A DNA stretch of 64,000 bases from Bacillota bacterium (GTDB lineage: Bacteria > Bacillota > Clostridia > Christensenellales > Aristaeellaceae), in assembly GCA_023436585.1 (NCBI GenBank), contig JAEZIN010000029.1:248001-312000 (forward strand). The letters are read 5' to 3'. Numbering within the stretch: the first letter of the stretch is position 1; each line of letters starts with the position of its first letter. Shown piece by piece: positions 15,667-24,855 of this stretch. The notes beneath the pieces are model-generated. The model was not told the DNA's origin, did not search any database, and was given only the letters and a program-made list of their open reading frames with translations. The position numbers and the translations under genes are program-made.

Positions 15667-16209
15667 TTATTTCGTTTTACCGGCGATTGGGGCAGCGTTT
15701 GTTTTTTGCTGGATGAACTGTAGAAACGACTCCTTCTCCTCTTCGGAGGCGAATATGCGGTATGGCAGGATGAATGCCGTAGAGGCGCTTGTATACAAAT
15801 ACAGCGCGTTTGGACCTGTAACTATTCTTTCAATGGCCGAATAGTTGGCCAGTGATTCCGCAACCTCTGAAGTGATTTCAATTTTTTCTTCCCCGAACGC
15901 CATCTTCATATGAGCGGTGAATGGCGATTTACCGGATTCACTTTCCAGTTTTAGCGATTTGCGAATATTTCGTTCAACGCGCTTTCTGAAGGAAACAATC
16001 CTCCATATGGAATAGGCGCCGCAGATTGCATAGACAATATGAAAGTGATTGAATACAAACCCCAGAAATATGACCCAGGCAACTAATAGTACAGGGTAAA
16101 GGTACTTGTGCAGTATAATCTTCTTCCGGTATGCATTCGTGGTGTAGTTGTGACACAGCCTGTACCCAAAATGATCATCCTCGGTTAACTGATATTGAAA
16201 TGTATACAA
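15667..16209 (-). CDS. YcxB-like membrane protein
   Basis: The product of ~180 residues has a YTFQYQLTEDDHFGYRLCHNYT start, two adjacent membrane helices (about residues 35-75) and a cytoplasmic domain with GEEKIEITSEVAESLANYSAIERI and FILPYRIFASEEEKESFLQFI. This is the layout of YcxB-like proteins of unknown function. The start is unusual: the only good ribosome binding site, GGAGGAAGG, lies eight bases before a TTG at 16209, and the ATGs at 16230 and 16224 lie upstream of or within it. I therefore prefer the TTG. Confidence 0.75.
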   Translation of the reverse strand: MYTFQYQLTEDDHFGYRLCHNYTTNAYRKKIILHKYLYPVLLVAWVIFLGFVFNHFHIVYAICGAYSIWRIVSFRKRVERNIRKSLKLESESGKSPFTAHMKMAFGEEKIEITSEVAESLANYSAIERIVTGPNALYLYTSASTAFILPYRIFASEEEKESFLQFIQQKTNAAPIAGKTK

Positions 16210-16313
16210 ACTACCTTCCTCCATTGGCATTGAAATATGTGGTTACATCGTATAGTGCGATAAGTGTACTATATGTGGAATCAAATGGCAACATGCCTCA
16301 TAAGCCCCAAACC

Positions 16314-16342
16314 TTGCGCGCGGGGGCCAAATGTTGTAAAAT
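16314..16342 (+). promoter_or_regulatory. Promoter of the DUF3298-like gene
   Basis: TTGCGC (16314-16319), 17 bases, TAAAAT (16337-16342), 26 bases before the ATG. Confidence 0.65.
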
Positions 16343-16367
16343 AAGAATCTATAAAGGAGGTGCGTTC

Positions 16368-17540
16368 ATGAAACGTATATACCGCGGCATGATCATTTTG
16401 CTGGCCGCCCTGATGGTGATGGGCACGCAGGCGCTTGCCGGGCCGGACGCTCTTCCGGATGTGCGTGTTACGCCGGCAGCGGCGCAAAATGAATTTGGCA
16501 GCGTAACTTATCCCGTATTGGAAGGACATCCGGATGCGGCCATTCAGGATGCTGTAAACAAGGCCGTTTATGATACGGCGCAAATCGGGAGCCATTTAAA
16601 CACCCTGAACGGCCTTACGGAAAGCGGATGGGGCCTTGACGTTACGTACAGGGAAACGCTGACAAGCGGTATCTTTTCCGCGGCCGTTTCCGCCTATGGC
16701 GAAATGCCCAACGGACGGATGGGGCAGACCTACACCACCGTCAATTACAATCTTCTCACCGGGCAGCCCATCACATCAGCCGATCTGTTTACCGATGCGG
16801 AAGGCGCGTTTGCGCTCATCGGGCAAAAGCTGGAGGACGAGGTGCAGCCCCTGCTGTCCGGCTATCTGGAGAACGATGCGCTGACGCCCATCCCGAAGGA
16901 GAATTTCTTCCTGACGCCTGACTATATCACCTTCTATTACCCCCAGGATCAGTTCTCCATGCTTTCGGGGTACAGCGGCGGCTGCAGCTTTTCCTATTAT
17001 GAATTGAAGGACTATTTGAATGTCGCGCAGGGCAGCGTCTTATCCACCCTTGGCGCGGGCGATTTCCTGAACATCACCGCCGATACCGCCGCCCGTGTCG
17101 CGGCAGATGTATCTGCCGGGAAACTGCCTGGCATCGGGGCGCAAATCGGCGACAGCCTGATAGCGCGGCTGGACGAATACCGCCTTCTGGTGGACCCGGA
17201 CTATTATCCCGGCGGCAGGTTCTTTGAGGTGGAAGCCCCGGAGCTTCGCAGCATATGGCTTCTGACCGATGCGCTCACCGAGGAGTATGACCACAGCCAG
17301 GTGCTTGGCATCCGGGCGGACAGGGTCAACCTGTACGGCATACAGACCGGCATCACCACCACCGAAGAGTGGCGCGCGGCCCTGGGCCAGCCGGGGAGCA
17401 CGGCGGATTTGGATGAGTCCACCGCCGGGGATTACCGCCTGTCCGCAGGGATCAGCGATTACTATTCCTTTGGTGCAAACAAGCTGGTCCTGCACGCCAA
17501 CGAGGAAGGCATATTGGAAAGCGTTCAGTTGCAAAGGTAA
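16368..17540 (+). CDS. Secreted DUF3298/RsiV-like protein
   Basis: The 390-residue product begins MKRIYRGMIILLAALMVMGTQALA, a signal peptide. The mature part has the pattern of DUF3298/DUF4163 proteins: YPVLEGHPDAAIQDAVNKAV, then TYTTVNYNLLTGQPITSADLFTD and FFLTPDYITFYYPQDQFS. The family includes extracytoplasmic sensor domains and lysozyme-binding RsiV, but no anti-sigma region is present here, so the role is unknown. AAAGGAGGTG precedes the ATG at 16368; a much longer upstream frame has no site and overlaps another gene. The translocase gene follows 27 bases downstream and is probably co-transcribed. Confidence 0.8.
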   Translation: MKRIYRGMIILLAALMVMGTQALAGPDALPDVRVTPAAAQNEFGSVTYPVLEGHPDAAIQDAVNKAVYDTAQIGSHLNTLNGLTESGWGLDVTYRETLTSGIFSAAVSAYGEMPNGRMGQTYTTVNYNLLTGQPITSADLFTDAEGAFALIGQKLEDEVQPLLSGYLENDALTPIPKENFFLTPDYITFYYPQDQFSMLSGYSGGCSFSYYELKDYLNVAQGSVLSTLGAGDFLNITADTAARVAADVSAGKLPGIGAQIGDSLIARLDEYRLLVDPDYYPGGRFFEVEAPELRSIWLLTDALTEEYDHSQVLGIRADRVNLYGIQTGITTTEEWRAALGQPGSTADLDESTAGDYRLSAGISDYYSFGANKLVLHANEEGILESVQLQR

Positions 17541-17567
17541 GTTATCACAAAGCCCCGGAGGAAAAAG

Positions 17568-20240
17568 ATGCAAAAGCAAAGGGGAACAGCGCCCAAAAAG
17601 AAGGCCCAGGTCTATTCGCCGGAGGCCTTGCTTTTGCGTACCATCCTGGGGATCGTGCTGATTGTTTTGGGTGCGCTGGCCTTCGTATCCCTGGTTACGA
17701 ACCCGGGCGAAATGCAGGTGGAAATATTCAAGCTTGTCCGCCCGGTGGTCCAGGGTCTGGCCGGCGGCCTGTGTTTGCTGTTTCCCTTGTACATCATATG
17801 GGCCGGGGGGCTGGTGGCCTTTTCCGCCAGAAAAAAGATGAAGGTGCGGGCCATACTGCTCTCCTTCGCCATCTATCTTTGCCTGCTGGCGCTGATTGTG
17901 CTGGTATCCACCTATCCCGATACAAGAGGCCCATATGTTGAGCGCACCCTGATGGACTATATCGGCGTCATCAACGCGGCCGACAATGATATGCATCCCG
18001 AAAGCTTCCTGTCCTATCTTGGCCGCGTGTATCTTTTGTGCAGCCCCAAGGGTGAAAGCGGCGGCCTGATTGGCATGCTCCTGGCCTGGCCGCTGTACTA
18101 TCTGGGCCTTGGCATTGTGGGCGGCGTGGCTGTGTTGGGTATTTCCATCCTGGGCCTATTGATCCTTTTATCCAGGCTGGATGTGCGGACCATCGCCTTT
18201 AACCTCCGGGAACGCTCCAGCCAGCGCAGGGAGGAAAGAGATCAAATAGCCATGCAAAGGCAGGCGGAGGAAGAGGCCTGGCGCCAGCAGGAGGCCCAAA
18301 GGCAGGCGGCGGCCCACGCGCAAAACCCGCCTGTACCCGCCTACCAGCGGCGCCGGGATGCGCAGGCACAGCCGGCGCCCGCCCCCGGGCCCGTGTGGCG
18401 CGGCCCGGCAATGTACGATGAAACCATTATGCCCGCTGATACAAGCGCGCCGATGGATGTGGCCGGGGCCATGAAAAAGGCCAGGGGCCGCAAAACCGCC
18501 GAGCCATCGCCCTACGCGCCGCCAAGCAGGGAGGATGACCTGCCCTGGGAGGAGGACCCGGATACCGCCCAGCAGCTGGACAGCCGCAGGAGCATTTTAA
18601 AGCCCATCCGCTATCCTTCGCAAAAGCCGGCGCCTGCCGCAGCGCAGCCTGATTTTCCATCCGTGTCCGTGCCGAAAGTCCCGCAGGAGCCCCGCATGAG
18701 CGGCCAGCGCATGGACGAGCCTGACTTGAAGCTGCCGCCGCAAAAAGCGAAGAAGACGCAGCAGCTTCAAATGCAGCTTCCGCCGCCCTACGCCTATCCC
18801 ACGCTGGATATGCTGAAAATGCCCAGGCGGTCCCAGCTGGATACACGCCAGGAGGATGAGCAGCGGGCCGCCATCCTGGAGGAGACGCTGCAAAGCTTTG
18901 GCATCAGCGCCCAGGTCAAGCAGGTCACCCACGGCCCGACAGTGACACGGTTCGAGCTGGAGCTGGCTTCCGGTATCAATGTCAAGCGCATCACCGGCCT
19001 TACCGACACCATCGCCATGAACCTGGCGGCCGGGGGCGTGCGCATCGAGGCACCCATCCCCAATAAGGCATTGGTGGGGGTGGAGGTGCCCAACCGGGAA
19101 ATCATCAGCGTATCCCTGCGCGAGGTGCTGGAAAGCGAAGAGATGAACAGGGCGGATTCGCCCCTGTCCGTTGCCCTGGGCAAGGACATCGCCGGCAGCC
19201 CCATCATTTGCGACCTTGCCAAGATGCCGCACCTTTTGATCGCCGGCGCCACCGGCAGCGGCAAGTCTGTTTGCATCAACAGCATCATCTGCAGCCTGCT
19301 GTTTCGCACCTCGCCCAAGCAGGTGCGCATGCTTCTAATCGACCCCAAGGTGGTAGAGCTTCAGTGTTATAATGGCATACCGCACCTTTTGACGCCCGTG
19401 GTCAGCGATCCCCACAAGGCTTCCGGCGCGCTCACCTGGGCCGTTCAGGAAATGATGGAGCGCTACCAAAAGTTCAAGGAACGCAACGTGCGCGGCATCA
19501 GCGGCTACAATGCCGCCCTCATGGAGGGCGAGGAAGCCATGCCCCGCATTGTTGTCATCATCGATGAATTGGCGGACCTGATGATGGCCAGCAAGCGCGA
19601 GGTGGAGGAATCCATCTGCCGTATCGCGCAGTTGGCCCGGGCCGCCGGCATCCACCTGGTGGTGGCCACCCAGCGCCCGTCGGTGGACGTCATCACCGGC
19701 CTTATCAAGAACAACCTGCCCTCCCGTATCGCCTTCGCCGTGGCCTCGTCTATCGATGCCCGCACCATTATGGAACGGGCCGGGGCCGAAAAGCTGCTGG
19801 GCAAGGGGGACATGCTCTACGCCCCCGCCGGGGCGCTGGCCCCGCTGCGCGTGCAGGGCTCCTTTGTATCCGACGACGAGGTGAACAAGGTTACGGATTT
19901 CATCCGCTGCCATTCCACCCCGGATTATGACCCCAATGTGCAGGAGATATTGGACCAGACCAACTCCCCCTCCAGCATGGCCCCCGACGCGGCGGAAGCC
20001 ACCGGCGACGATGGGGATGCCCTGGACGAGCTTTTGTCCCAGGCCATTGAAATGGCCATCCAGGAAGGCCAAACCTCCATTTCCATGCTGCAAAGAAAAA
20101 TGCGCATTGGCTACGCCCGGGCGGGCCGCCTCATCGACGAGATGACAAAGCGCGGCATCATCAGCCAGGCCGCCGGCGCCAAGCCGCGTAAGGTCCTCAT
20201 CTCCCAGGAAGAATTCGACCGGATGGATTTCGGGTCGTAA
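17568..20240 (+). CDS. ftsK: DNA translocase of the FtsK/SpoIIIE family
   Basis: The 890-residue protein pumps chromosomal DNA through the septum. Four N-terminal membrane helices (about residues 20-215) anchor it. A long Gln/Ala/Pro-rich linker (about 215-430) follows, then the motor. Walker A is GATGSGKS near residue 560 and Walker B VVIIDELADLMM near 660, and a C-terminal winged-helix gamma domain (about 820-890) reads the polar DNA motifs. GGAGGA precedes the ATG. In a spore former it could be the septal SpoIIIE or the vegetative FtsK/SftA-type enzyme; sequence does not separate them. Repeat A begins 16 bases after its stop. Confidence 0.95.
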   Translation: MQKQRGTAPKKKAQVYSPEALLLRTILGIVLIVLGALAFVSLVTNPGEMQVEIFKLVRPVVQGLAGGLCLLFPLYIIWAGGLVAFSARKKMKVRAILLSFAIYLCLLALIVLVSTYPDTRGPYVERTLMDYIGVINAADNDMHPESFLSYLGRVYLLCSPKGESGGLIGMLLAWPLYYLGLGIVGGVAVLGISILGLLILLSRLDVRTIAFNLRERSSQRREERDQIAMQRQAEEEAWRQQEAQRQAAAHAQNPPVPAYQRRRDAQAQPAPAPGPVWRGPAMYDETIMPADTSAPMDVAGAMKKARGRKTAEPSPYAPPSREDDLPWEEDPDTAQQLDSRRSILKPIRYPSQKPAPAAAQPDFPSVSVPKVPQEPRMSGQRMDEPDLKLPPQKAKKTQQLQMQLPPPYAYPTLDMLKMPRRSQLDTRQEDEQRAAILEETLQSFGISAQVKQVTHGPTVTRFELELASGINVKRITGLTDTIAMNLAAGGVRIEAPIPNKALVGVEVPNREIISVSLREVLESEEMNRADSPLSVALGKDIAGSPIICDLAKMPHLLIAGATGSGKSVCINSIICSLLFRTSPKQVRMLLIDPKVVELQCYNGIPHLLTPVVSDPHKASGALTWAVQEMMERYQKFKERNVRGISGYNAALMEGEEAMPRIVVIIDELADLMMASKREVEESICRIAQLARAAGIHLVVATQRPSVDVITGLIKNNLPSRIAFAVASSIDARTIMERAGAEKLLGKGDMLYAPAGALAPLRVQGSFVSDDEVNKVTDFIRCHSTPDYDPNVQEILDQTNSPSSMAPDAAEATGDDGDALDELLSQAIEMAIQEGQTSISMLQRKMRIGYARAGRLIDEMTKRGIISQAAGAKPRKVLISQEEFDRMDFGS

Positions 20241-20256
20241 GGTTATGTGCATAAAG

Positions 20257-20340
20257 GCGGGAAGGGCTTCTTTTGAAAAAGAAGCCCTTCCCGCGCCCAT
20301 CCCAGAAAACCTTCCATTAGGGATAGGATAAGGACAGGCA
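20257..20340 (+). repeat. Interspersed repeat A, copy 2
   Basis: A perfect 14-bp stem (GCGGGAAGGGCTTC at 20257-20270 with 20281-20294) is followed by the family tail CCCATCCCAGAAAACCTTCC, ATTAGGGATAGGATAAGG and GGCATG. It lies just after the translocase stop. Stem bases differ from copies 1 and 3 but remain paired. Confidence 0.8.
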
Positions 20341-20410
20341 TGCATTTTCGCTTGAGGAACGAACGTTGCAAAGCAGGGTTACTATTATTGTATGCGATAA
20401 TTCAAGGAGA

Positions 20411-20474
20411 TGGCTCCCGAAGGTTCCCAAAGGGCGACCGGAAAGCCCTTTGGTCGCGTCCGCAGACGCGATAT
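20411..20474 (-). repeat. Interspersed repeat B, copy 1
   Basis: Read on the minus strand: hairpin 1 GCGTC-TGCG-GACGC, then CC, then hairpin 2 CAAAGGGC with GCCCTTTG around TTTCCGGTC, then AACCTTCGGGAGCCA. It fills most of the gap before the amidohydrolase gene. Confidence 0.85.
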
Positions 20475-20502
20475 CTTTTTCTAGCGAAGGAAGGTATGCC
20501 CC

Positions 20503-22092
20503 ATGACGACACTCCTAACCGGCGGCCAGATCATTGACGGTACGGATGAAAAGGCCTATACCGCCGATATTCTTCTTAAGGATGGCCACATTGCCGCCAT
20601 CGGCAGCCTGTTGGATATACAGGCTGATGAGGTCATTGACGCCACAGGTAAATGTGTCGCGCCGGGCTTCGTTGACGCTCACTCCCACAACGACTGGTTC
20701 CTGTCCAGGCGCGATCTGCAAAAGTACTTTCTGCCCTTTGTAAGCCAGGGGATCACTACCCAGGTCACCGGCAACTGCGGCTTTTCGCCCTTTGGCTTTG
20801 ACGCGGATTCGCCCCACCTGCATCTGCTTGGCAGCGGGCTTTTTTCCATACCGGATTTTTCATTGGACGCCGATCCCTCCTTGAGCGGCTTTGCGCAAAA
20901 ACACGGCACTCCGCCGGTGAATATCATACCCCTGTACGGCCACATGAGCGGCCGCATCTCCATCAGCGGGTATGAGAACAGGCCGCTTACCGAAAAGGAG
21001 CTTGACCGTCTGGATGAGTTGATGGAACAGGCGCTATTGGACGGTGCCGCCGGCATCTCCCTGGGGCTGATGTACGAGCCGGACAGGTACGCGCCTTACG
21101 AAGAACTCAAGCGCGCCGCGAAGATCGCGGCGAAGCACAACAAAATCCTCAGCGTTCACGCCAGGGCGTGCTCTGCCGTCTCCACCTCCTACCAGCCGCC
21201 GGTGGGCGGCCGTGCCCACAACCTGCGGGCGCTGGATGAAATGGTATCTATCGCCAGGGAGACAGGCGTCAAGGTGCAGTTTTCCCACCTGATCTTTGTG
21301 GGGGCCAAAAGCTGGAAAACAGCGGATGAGGCGCTTGCGATCATCGATCAAGTGAACTCCGAGGGCCTTTCCTTCCTGTACGATTCCTATTCCATGGCCT
21401 GCGGCGCGTCGGTGATAACGGTGATCCTGCCCGCCTGGTATTTGTCCATGCCGGAGGACAAGCGCCGCTCGCCCATCGCCCGCGCCCGTATCGCGCTGGA
21501 AATCGGCGTGACCAAGCGGCTGCTGGGGTTTGACTTCCCCGATATCGTTTTGACCTGGGTGAAGGAGGGCTATGAGCACCTGTGCGGCAAGAGCGTGCAT
21601 GACATCGCCAAGGAATGGCGTATGAGCGATTTGAGCGCCTATTTGAAGCTGGTGGAGATAAGCGAAGGCCGGGGCCGGGTGCTGATGCACAAATATCTGA
21701 CCGAAGAAATCCTGCTGCGGCTGATGGGCGACGAAAAGTGCCTGTACATGACTGACGCCTGGGTGGAGGAAACAGGCCTGCAAAACCCCGCCTGCTATTC
21801 CAGCTTTCCGGAGTTTCTGCGCCGGGGCCATGCCCGAGGCACACTGGAAAAGACCGTGCGCCAGATGACCGGCGCCACCGCCGACAGGTATCAATTAAAG
21901 GACCGCGGATACATCAGGGAAGGCTGTCACGCGGATATCACCGTGTTTGACCCTGCGAAGGTCCGGGCATCCGATACCATGCAGGATATGCCCCATGGCA
22001 TCAGCGAGGTATTGATTGCGGGCCAGCGGGTGTTGAAGGATGGGAAAATGGCAAGGACGGATTTGGGACATATGATTTTGCAAAGGGAATAA
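20503..22092 (+). CDS. D-aminoacylase / N-acyl-D-amino-acid deacylase family amidohydrolase
   Basis: The 529-residue cytoplasmic enzyme belongs to the amidohydrolase superfamily. It has the N-terminal beta-strand segment (LLTGGQIIDGTDEKAYTADILL), the metal motif HSHND at residues 60-64, and the D-aminoacylase landmark TGNCGFSPFG with a zinc-ligand Cys at 92. HARACSAV and QFSHLIFVGAKSW supply further histidines, and the C-terminal block DRGYIREGCHADITVFDPAKV is typical. Members hydrolyse N-acyl-D-amino acids or related amides; the true substrate is not readable. It stands alone, flanked by B repeats on both sides in opposite orientations. Confidence 0.9.
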   Translation: MTTLLTGGQIIDGTDEKAYTADILLKDGHIAAIGSLLDIQADEVIDATGKCVAPGFVDAHSHNDWFLSRRDLQKYFLPFVSQGITTQVTGNCGFSPFGFDADSPHLHLLGSGLFSIPDFSLDADPSLSGFAQKHGTPPVNIIPLYGHMSGRISISGYENRPLTEKELDRLDELMEQALLDGAAGISLGLMYEPDRYAPYEELKRAAKIAAKHNKILSVHARACSAVSTSYQPPVGGRAHNLRALDEMVSIARETGVKVQFSHLIFVGAKSWKTADEALAIIDQVNSEGLSFLYDSYSMACGASVITVILPAWYLSMPEDKRRSPIARARIALEIGVTKRLLGFDFPDIVLTWVKEGYEHLCGKSVHDIAKEWRMSDLSAYLKLVEISEGRGRVLMHKYLTEEILLRLMGDEKCLYMTDAWVEETGLQNPACYSSFPEFLRRGHARGTLEKTVRQMTGATADRYQLKDRGYIREGCHADITVFDPAKVRASDTMQDMPHGISEVLIAGQRVLKDGKMARTDLGHMILQRE

Positions 22093-22114
22093 GGGTTATG
22101 GCTAGAGGAGAAGG

Positions 22115-22183
22115 ACTTCGCATCTTCGGACGCGACCAAAGGGCTTTCCGATCGCCCTTTGGGAACCTTCGGATGCCATCTCC
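22115..22183 (+). repeat. Interspersed repeat B, copy 2
   Basis: Hairpin 1 CGCATC-TTCG-GACGCG is followed by CC, hairpin 2 (AAAGGGC, TTTCCGATC, GCCCTTT) and the tail GGGAACCTTCGGATGCCATC. It lies 23 bases after the amidohydrolase stop and is an uninterrupted copy without core C. Confidence 0.85.
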
Positions 22184-22250
22184 TCGAATAGTTATACAAT
22201 TATTCGACTGGCACGATAGTCCCTTTGCTTACCCCAATGCTTTTGCTTTT

Positions 22251-22619
22251 TTATGAAGCTGGGCCAAAACGGGGACCATCAGCCAGCCCTAAAAAAAATG
22301 GAAGCCGTTCTTCCACAGGGCACGCATCAATAGAGAATATCGATATTCTGCTCCACAACTGCTTTATACTGCGGCCATGAAAGACTTTCGCATTGACAAA
22401 GGCTTCCGGGTTATCATAATCATATGCCTGTGATCCATCTTCCGCCAATCCGTACCAATATGCGCATTGGTGCGTCGCCTTATCAACTGTCTTCCCGAGG
22501 TAGCAGCCATCGTATGCAGGATCGCCGTCAACAGAGAATTCCACCTCAATACAGGCATGGTTTTTGACAACATCGTACAGCATCATTTTTTCAAATGCTT
22601 CGAATGATATTTTTTGCAT
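22251..22619 (-). CDS. Conserved hypothetical protein
   Basis: I cannot assign a function to this 122-residue protein. It begins MQKISFEAFEKMMLYDVVKNHAC and contains YWYGLAEDGSQAYDYDNPEAFVNAKVF, aromatic and acidic, with no signal or membrane segment. Residues 85-100 (LWSRISIFSIDACPVEERLPFF) look like a final helix. A strong ribosome binding site is not evident; GGAGTGATTC lies about 10 bases before the ATG. It is a single minus-strand gene between plus-strand operons. Confidence 0.6.
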   Translation of the reverse strand: MQKISFEAFEKMMLYDVVKNHACIEVEFSVDGDPAYDGCYLGKTVDKATHQCAYWYGLAEDGSQAYDYDNPEAFVNAKVFHGRSIKQLWSRISIFSIDACPVEERLPFFLGLADGPRFGPAS

Positions 22620-22732
22620 GATAGAATCACTCCATCTCTACGACTACAGACAATGATGCTATTTTATCATAAATTGAAAGAAAAATCAGGAAAAGTGTTC
22701 ACCGCTTATTTTCGCTTCTCTGCACGCTGCCC

Positions 22733-22761
22733 TTGACATCCTTCCCTCCCCATTGTATAAT
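22733..22761 (+). promoter_or_regulatory. Consensus sigma-A promoter of the T-box operon
   Basis: TTGACA (22733-22738), 17 bases, TATAAT (22756-22761): both hexamers are perfect. Confidence 0.95.
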
Positions 22762-22767
22762 TCCCCC

Positions 22768-23000
22768 ATATCCGGCGATGATGGGAATAGTACTCCGTTT
22801 CCGGCATCAAGAGAGAGGGGCCATCGGCTGAAAGCCCCTTTGCCAAGGGATGGGGGAATGACACCCCGGAGCTTCCTGCGAGAGCAGGCGCGTATCCCGC
22901 GTTACCGGGATTTGAGTGGGAAAGGCGCAGGCCTTTTCAAGCGGGGTGGCACCACGAAGAAGTGAAATTCGTCCCATGCGTTGGCATGGGATGTTTTTTT
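22768..23000 (+). promoter_or_regulatory. T-box riboswitch leader
   Basis: The leader has a long stem I (with AATAGTACTCCG and AAGAGAGAGGGG), the T-box sequence AAGCGGGGTGGCACCACG at 22939-22956, and a terminator (CGTCCCATGC at 22970-22979, loop, GCATGGGATG at 22984-22993, then seven T). Uncharged tRNA pairing at GGTGG would favour the antiterminator and allow read-through. Near the end of stem I stands GAATGACACCCC; GAC followed by A would specify aspartate, while a shifted reading CAC would specify histidine. Both fit the downstream hisS and aspS genes; GAC seems better because a purine follows it. Confidence 0.93.
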
Positions 23001-23042
23001 ATTTTGAAGCCTCCACCCGGAAAGGGGAATCAATTCCGTTCC

Positions 23043-23552
23043 ATGGAAATCAGATATGCCACCTGGGACGACATCCACGGCATGGGCCGCGTGTATGTGG
23101 ATACCTGGAAGGCTGCCTATCAGGGCATGATTCCCAAGAGCTACCTGGACGGCCTGACGTATGAAAGCTGGGAGGAAAGATACCGCGGCCGCTTTTCCAA
23201 GATGGAAGGCTATCATGTTGCGGTGCTGACCGACGGGGACAGAGTCATCGGCGTAACCAGCTTTACAAGAACCAGGGACAGGGATCTTATTGAAACCTGC
23301 GGGGAGATTGTCTCCATTTATGTTTTGAAGGAATACTGGCATCAGGGGCTCGGAAAGATGATGCTTGAGTGGGCGGTAAAAGAGCTCAAAAAGCTGGGCT
23401 TTACCGATTGCGTGCTGTGGACACTGGAGGAAAACCACCGGGCACAAAGGGCATATGAGCGTTTCGGCTTTATGCGGGACGGCGCCAGGCAAAGCCAGGA
23501 GTTCAATGGCACGGCTGTGTGGGAAATCCGTTACCATATGTCTATCTCCTGA
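23043..23552 (+). CDS. GNAT-family N-acetyltransferase
   Basis: The 169-residue product starts MEIRYATWDDIHGMGRVYVDTWKAAYQGMIP, the N-terminus of the GNAT fold. The acetyl-CoA motif is in VSIYVLKEYWHQGLGKMMLEWA (about residues 90-112), and the fold ends with NHRAQRAYERFGFMRDG. The substrate, amine or protein, is unknown. The frame is open further upstream into the T-box, but translation there is unlikely; AAGGGGAATC lies about 14 bases before the chosen ATG, a weak site. It lies between the T-box terminator and hisS, 30 bases before hisS, so it is controlled by the same leader. Confidence 0.88.
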   Translation: MEIRYATWDDIHGMGRVYVDTWKAAYQGMIPKSYLDGLTYESWEERYRGRFSKMEGYHVAVLTDGDRVIGVTSFTRTRDRDLIETCGEIVSIYVLKEYWHQGLGKMMLEWAVKELKKLGFTDCVLWTLEENHRAQRAYERFGFMRDGARQSQEFNGTAVWEIRYHMSIS

Positions 23553-23582
23553 TTATGTAATATCTCAAGGGAGGAAGAATAC

Positions 23583-24848
23583 ATGCTGACACAGGCACCC
23601 AGGGGCACCAAGGATGTGCTGCCCAAGGAGAGCGGGCGCTGGCAGGCGCTGGAAGCGATCATGCGGACTGCCGCCGCCAGGGCGGGCTACCGGGAGGTGC
23701 GCACCCCGGCATTTGAGCATACGGAGCTGTTTTTGCGCGGGGTGGGCGATACCACCGACATCGTGCAGAAGGAAATGTACACCTTCAAGGATAAGGGCGA
23801 CCGCTCCATCACCTTAAAGCCCGAGGGGACGGCCGGCGCCGTGCGGGCGCTGATTGAGCATAACCTGTATGCCGACGTGCTTCCCTGCAAAATGTACTAC
23901 CTGAACGCGCCTATCTTCCGGTATGAGGCGCCTCAGTCCGGCAGGCTGCGGGAGCATCACCAGTTCGGCCTGGAGTGTTTCGGCGCGCCGAACCCGTCGG
24001 TGGACGCGGAGATCATTGCCCTGGCCTTCCGTATGCTGGAAGGGCTTGGCGTAACGAACCTGACTGTGAACATCAACAGCATCGGCTGCCCCAAATGCCG
24101 GCCGGCCTACCACGCAAAGCTGAAGGAATTCCTTGGTGAGCGGCTTGCGAACTTATGCAAAACCTGCCAGGAGCGGTTCGAACGTAATCCCCTGCGGGCG
24201 CTGGATTGCAAGGAAGAAAAGTGCCAGGAGCTTGTAAAGGATGCCCCCAGCATGCTGGATATGCTTTGCGAGGAGTGCTCCGGTCACTTTTCAAGCTTAC
24301 AATCGTACCTTTCGGCGGCGGGCATTCCCTATGCCATTGATAGCCGCATCGTCCGCGGGCTGGATTACTACACCAAAACGGTGTTTGAGCTGATCACCAA
24401 AACGCCCCAGGGCAACCTGACTGTTTGCGGCGGCGGGCGGTATGACCGGCTGGTGGAGGAGCTGGGCGGGCCGGAGATGCCGGCGGTGGGCTTCGGCATG
24501 GGGCTGGAGCGCATCCTGATGCTGCTGGACAGCCAGGGGATAGAACTTAACCAATCCCGGCAGATGGATGTGTTTGTGGCCAGCCTGGGGGATGAGGCCA
24601 GGATACCGGCGTTTGCGCTTGTACAGTCTTTGCGCAAGGCGGGGGTCAAGGCGGACTGTGACCACATGGGCAAAAGCCTCAAGGCCCAGTTCAAGTATGC
24701 CGACAAGGTCAGTGTTCCCCTTATCGCCATTTTGGGCGGGGATGAATTGCAAAAGGGCGTTGTGAAGGTCAGGAATATGGGCACCAGGGAAGAGACGGAA
24801 GTTCCGATTTCTGATGCTACTGAGGCGATTGCTGAGATGATGAAATAG
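23583..24848 (+). CDS. hisS: Histidyl-tRNA synthetase
   Basis: The 421-residue class II synthetase charges tRNA-His. It has the start TQAPRGTKDVLPKES, motif 2 region (FRYEAPQSGRLREHHQFGLECFG), the histidine-binding signature RGLDYYTKTVFEL near residue 265, motif 3 (GFGMGLERILMLL) and the C-terminal anticodon domain. Four Cys in CPKC, CKTC and related pairs in the insertion domain are visible. GGGAGGAAG precedes the ATG. It lies in the T-box operon; the aspS gene follows after a repeat-filled gap. Confidence 0.97.
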   Translation: MLTQAPRGTKDVLPKESGRWQALEAIMRTAAARAGYREVRTPAFEHTELFLRGVGDTTDIVQKEMYTFKDKGDRSITLKPEGTAGAVRALIEHNLYADVLPCKMYYLNAPIFRYEAPQSGRLREHHQFGLECFGAPNPSVDAEIIALAFRMLEGLGVTNLTVNINSIGCPKCRPAYHAKLKEFLGERLANLCKTCQERFERNPLRALDCKEEKCQELVKDAPSMLDMLCEECSGHFSSLQSYLSAAGIPYAIDSRIVRGLDYYTKTVFELITKTPQGNLTVCGGGRYDRLVEELGGPEMPAVGFGMGLERILMLLDSQGIELNQSRQMDVFVASLGDEARIPAFALVQSLRKAGVKADCDHMGKSLKAQFKYADKVSVPLIAILGGDELQKGVVKVRNMGTREETEVPISDATEAIAEMMK

Positions 24849-24855
24849 TAAAGAG

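Noticed and set aside
16131..16367. 79-codon extension of the DUF3298-like gene
   Set aside because: It overlaps the YcxB-like gene and its 5' region; the ATG at 16368 has a full AAAGGAGG site and starts a signal peptide.
22962..23042. Upstream extension of the GNAT gene into the T-box
   Set aside because: Translation would start within the T-box/terminator structure and add residues unlike any GNAT N-terminus.
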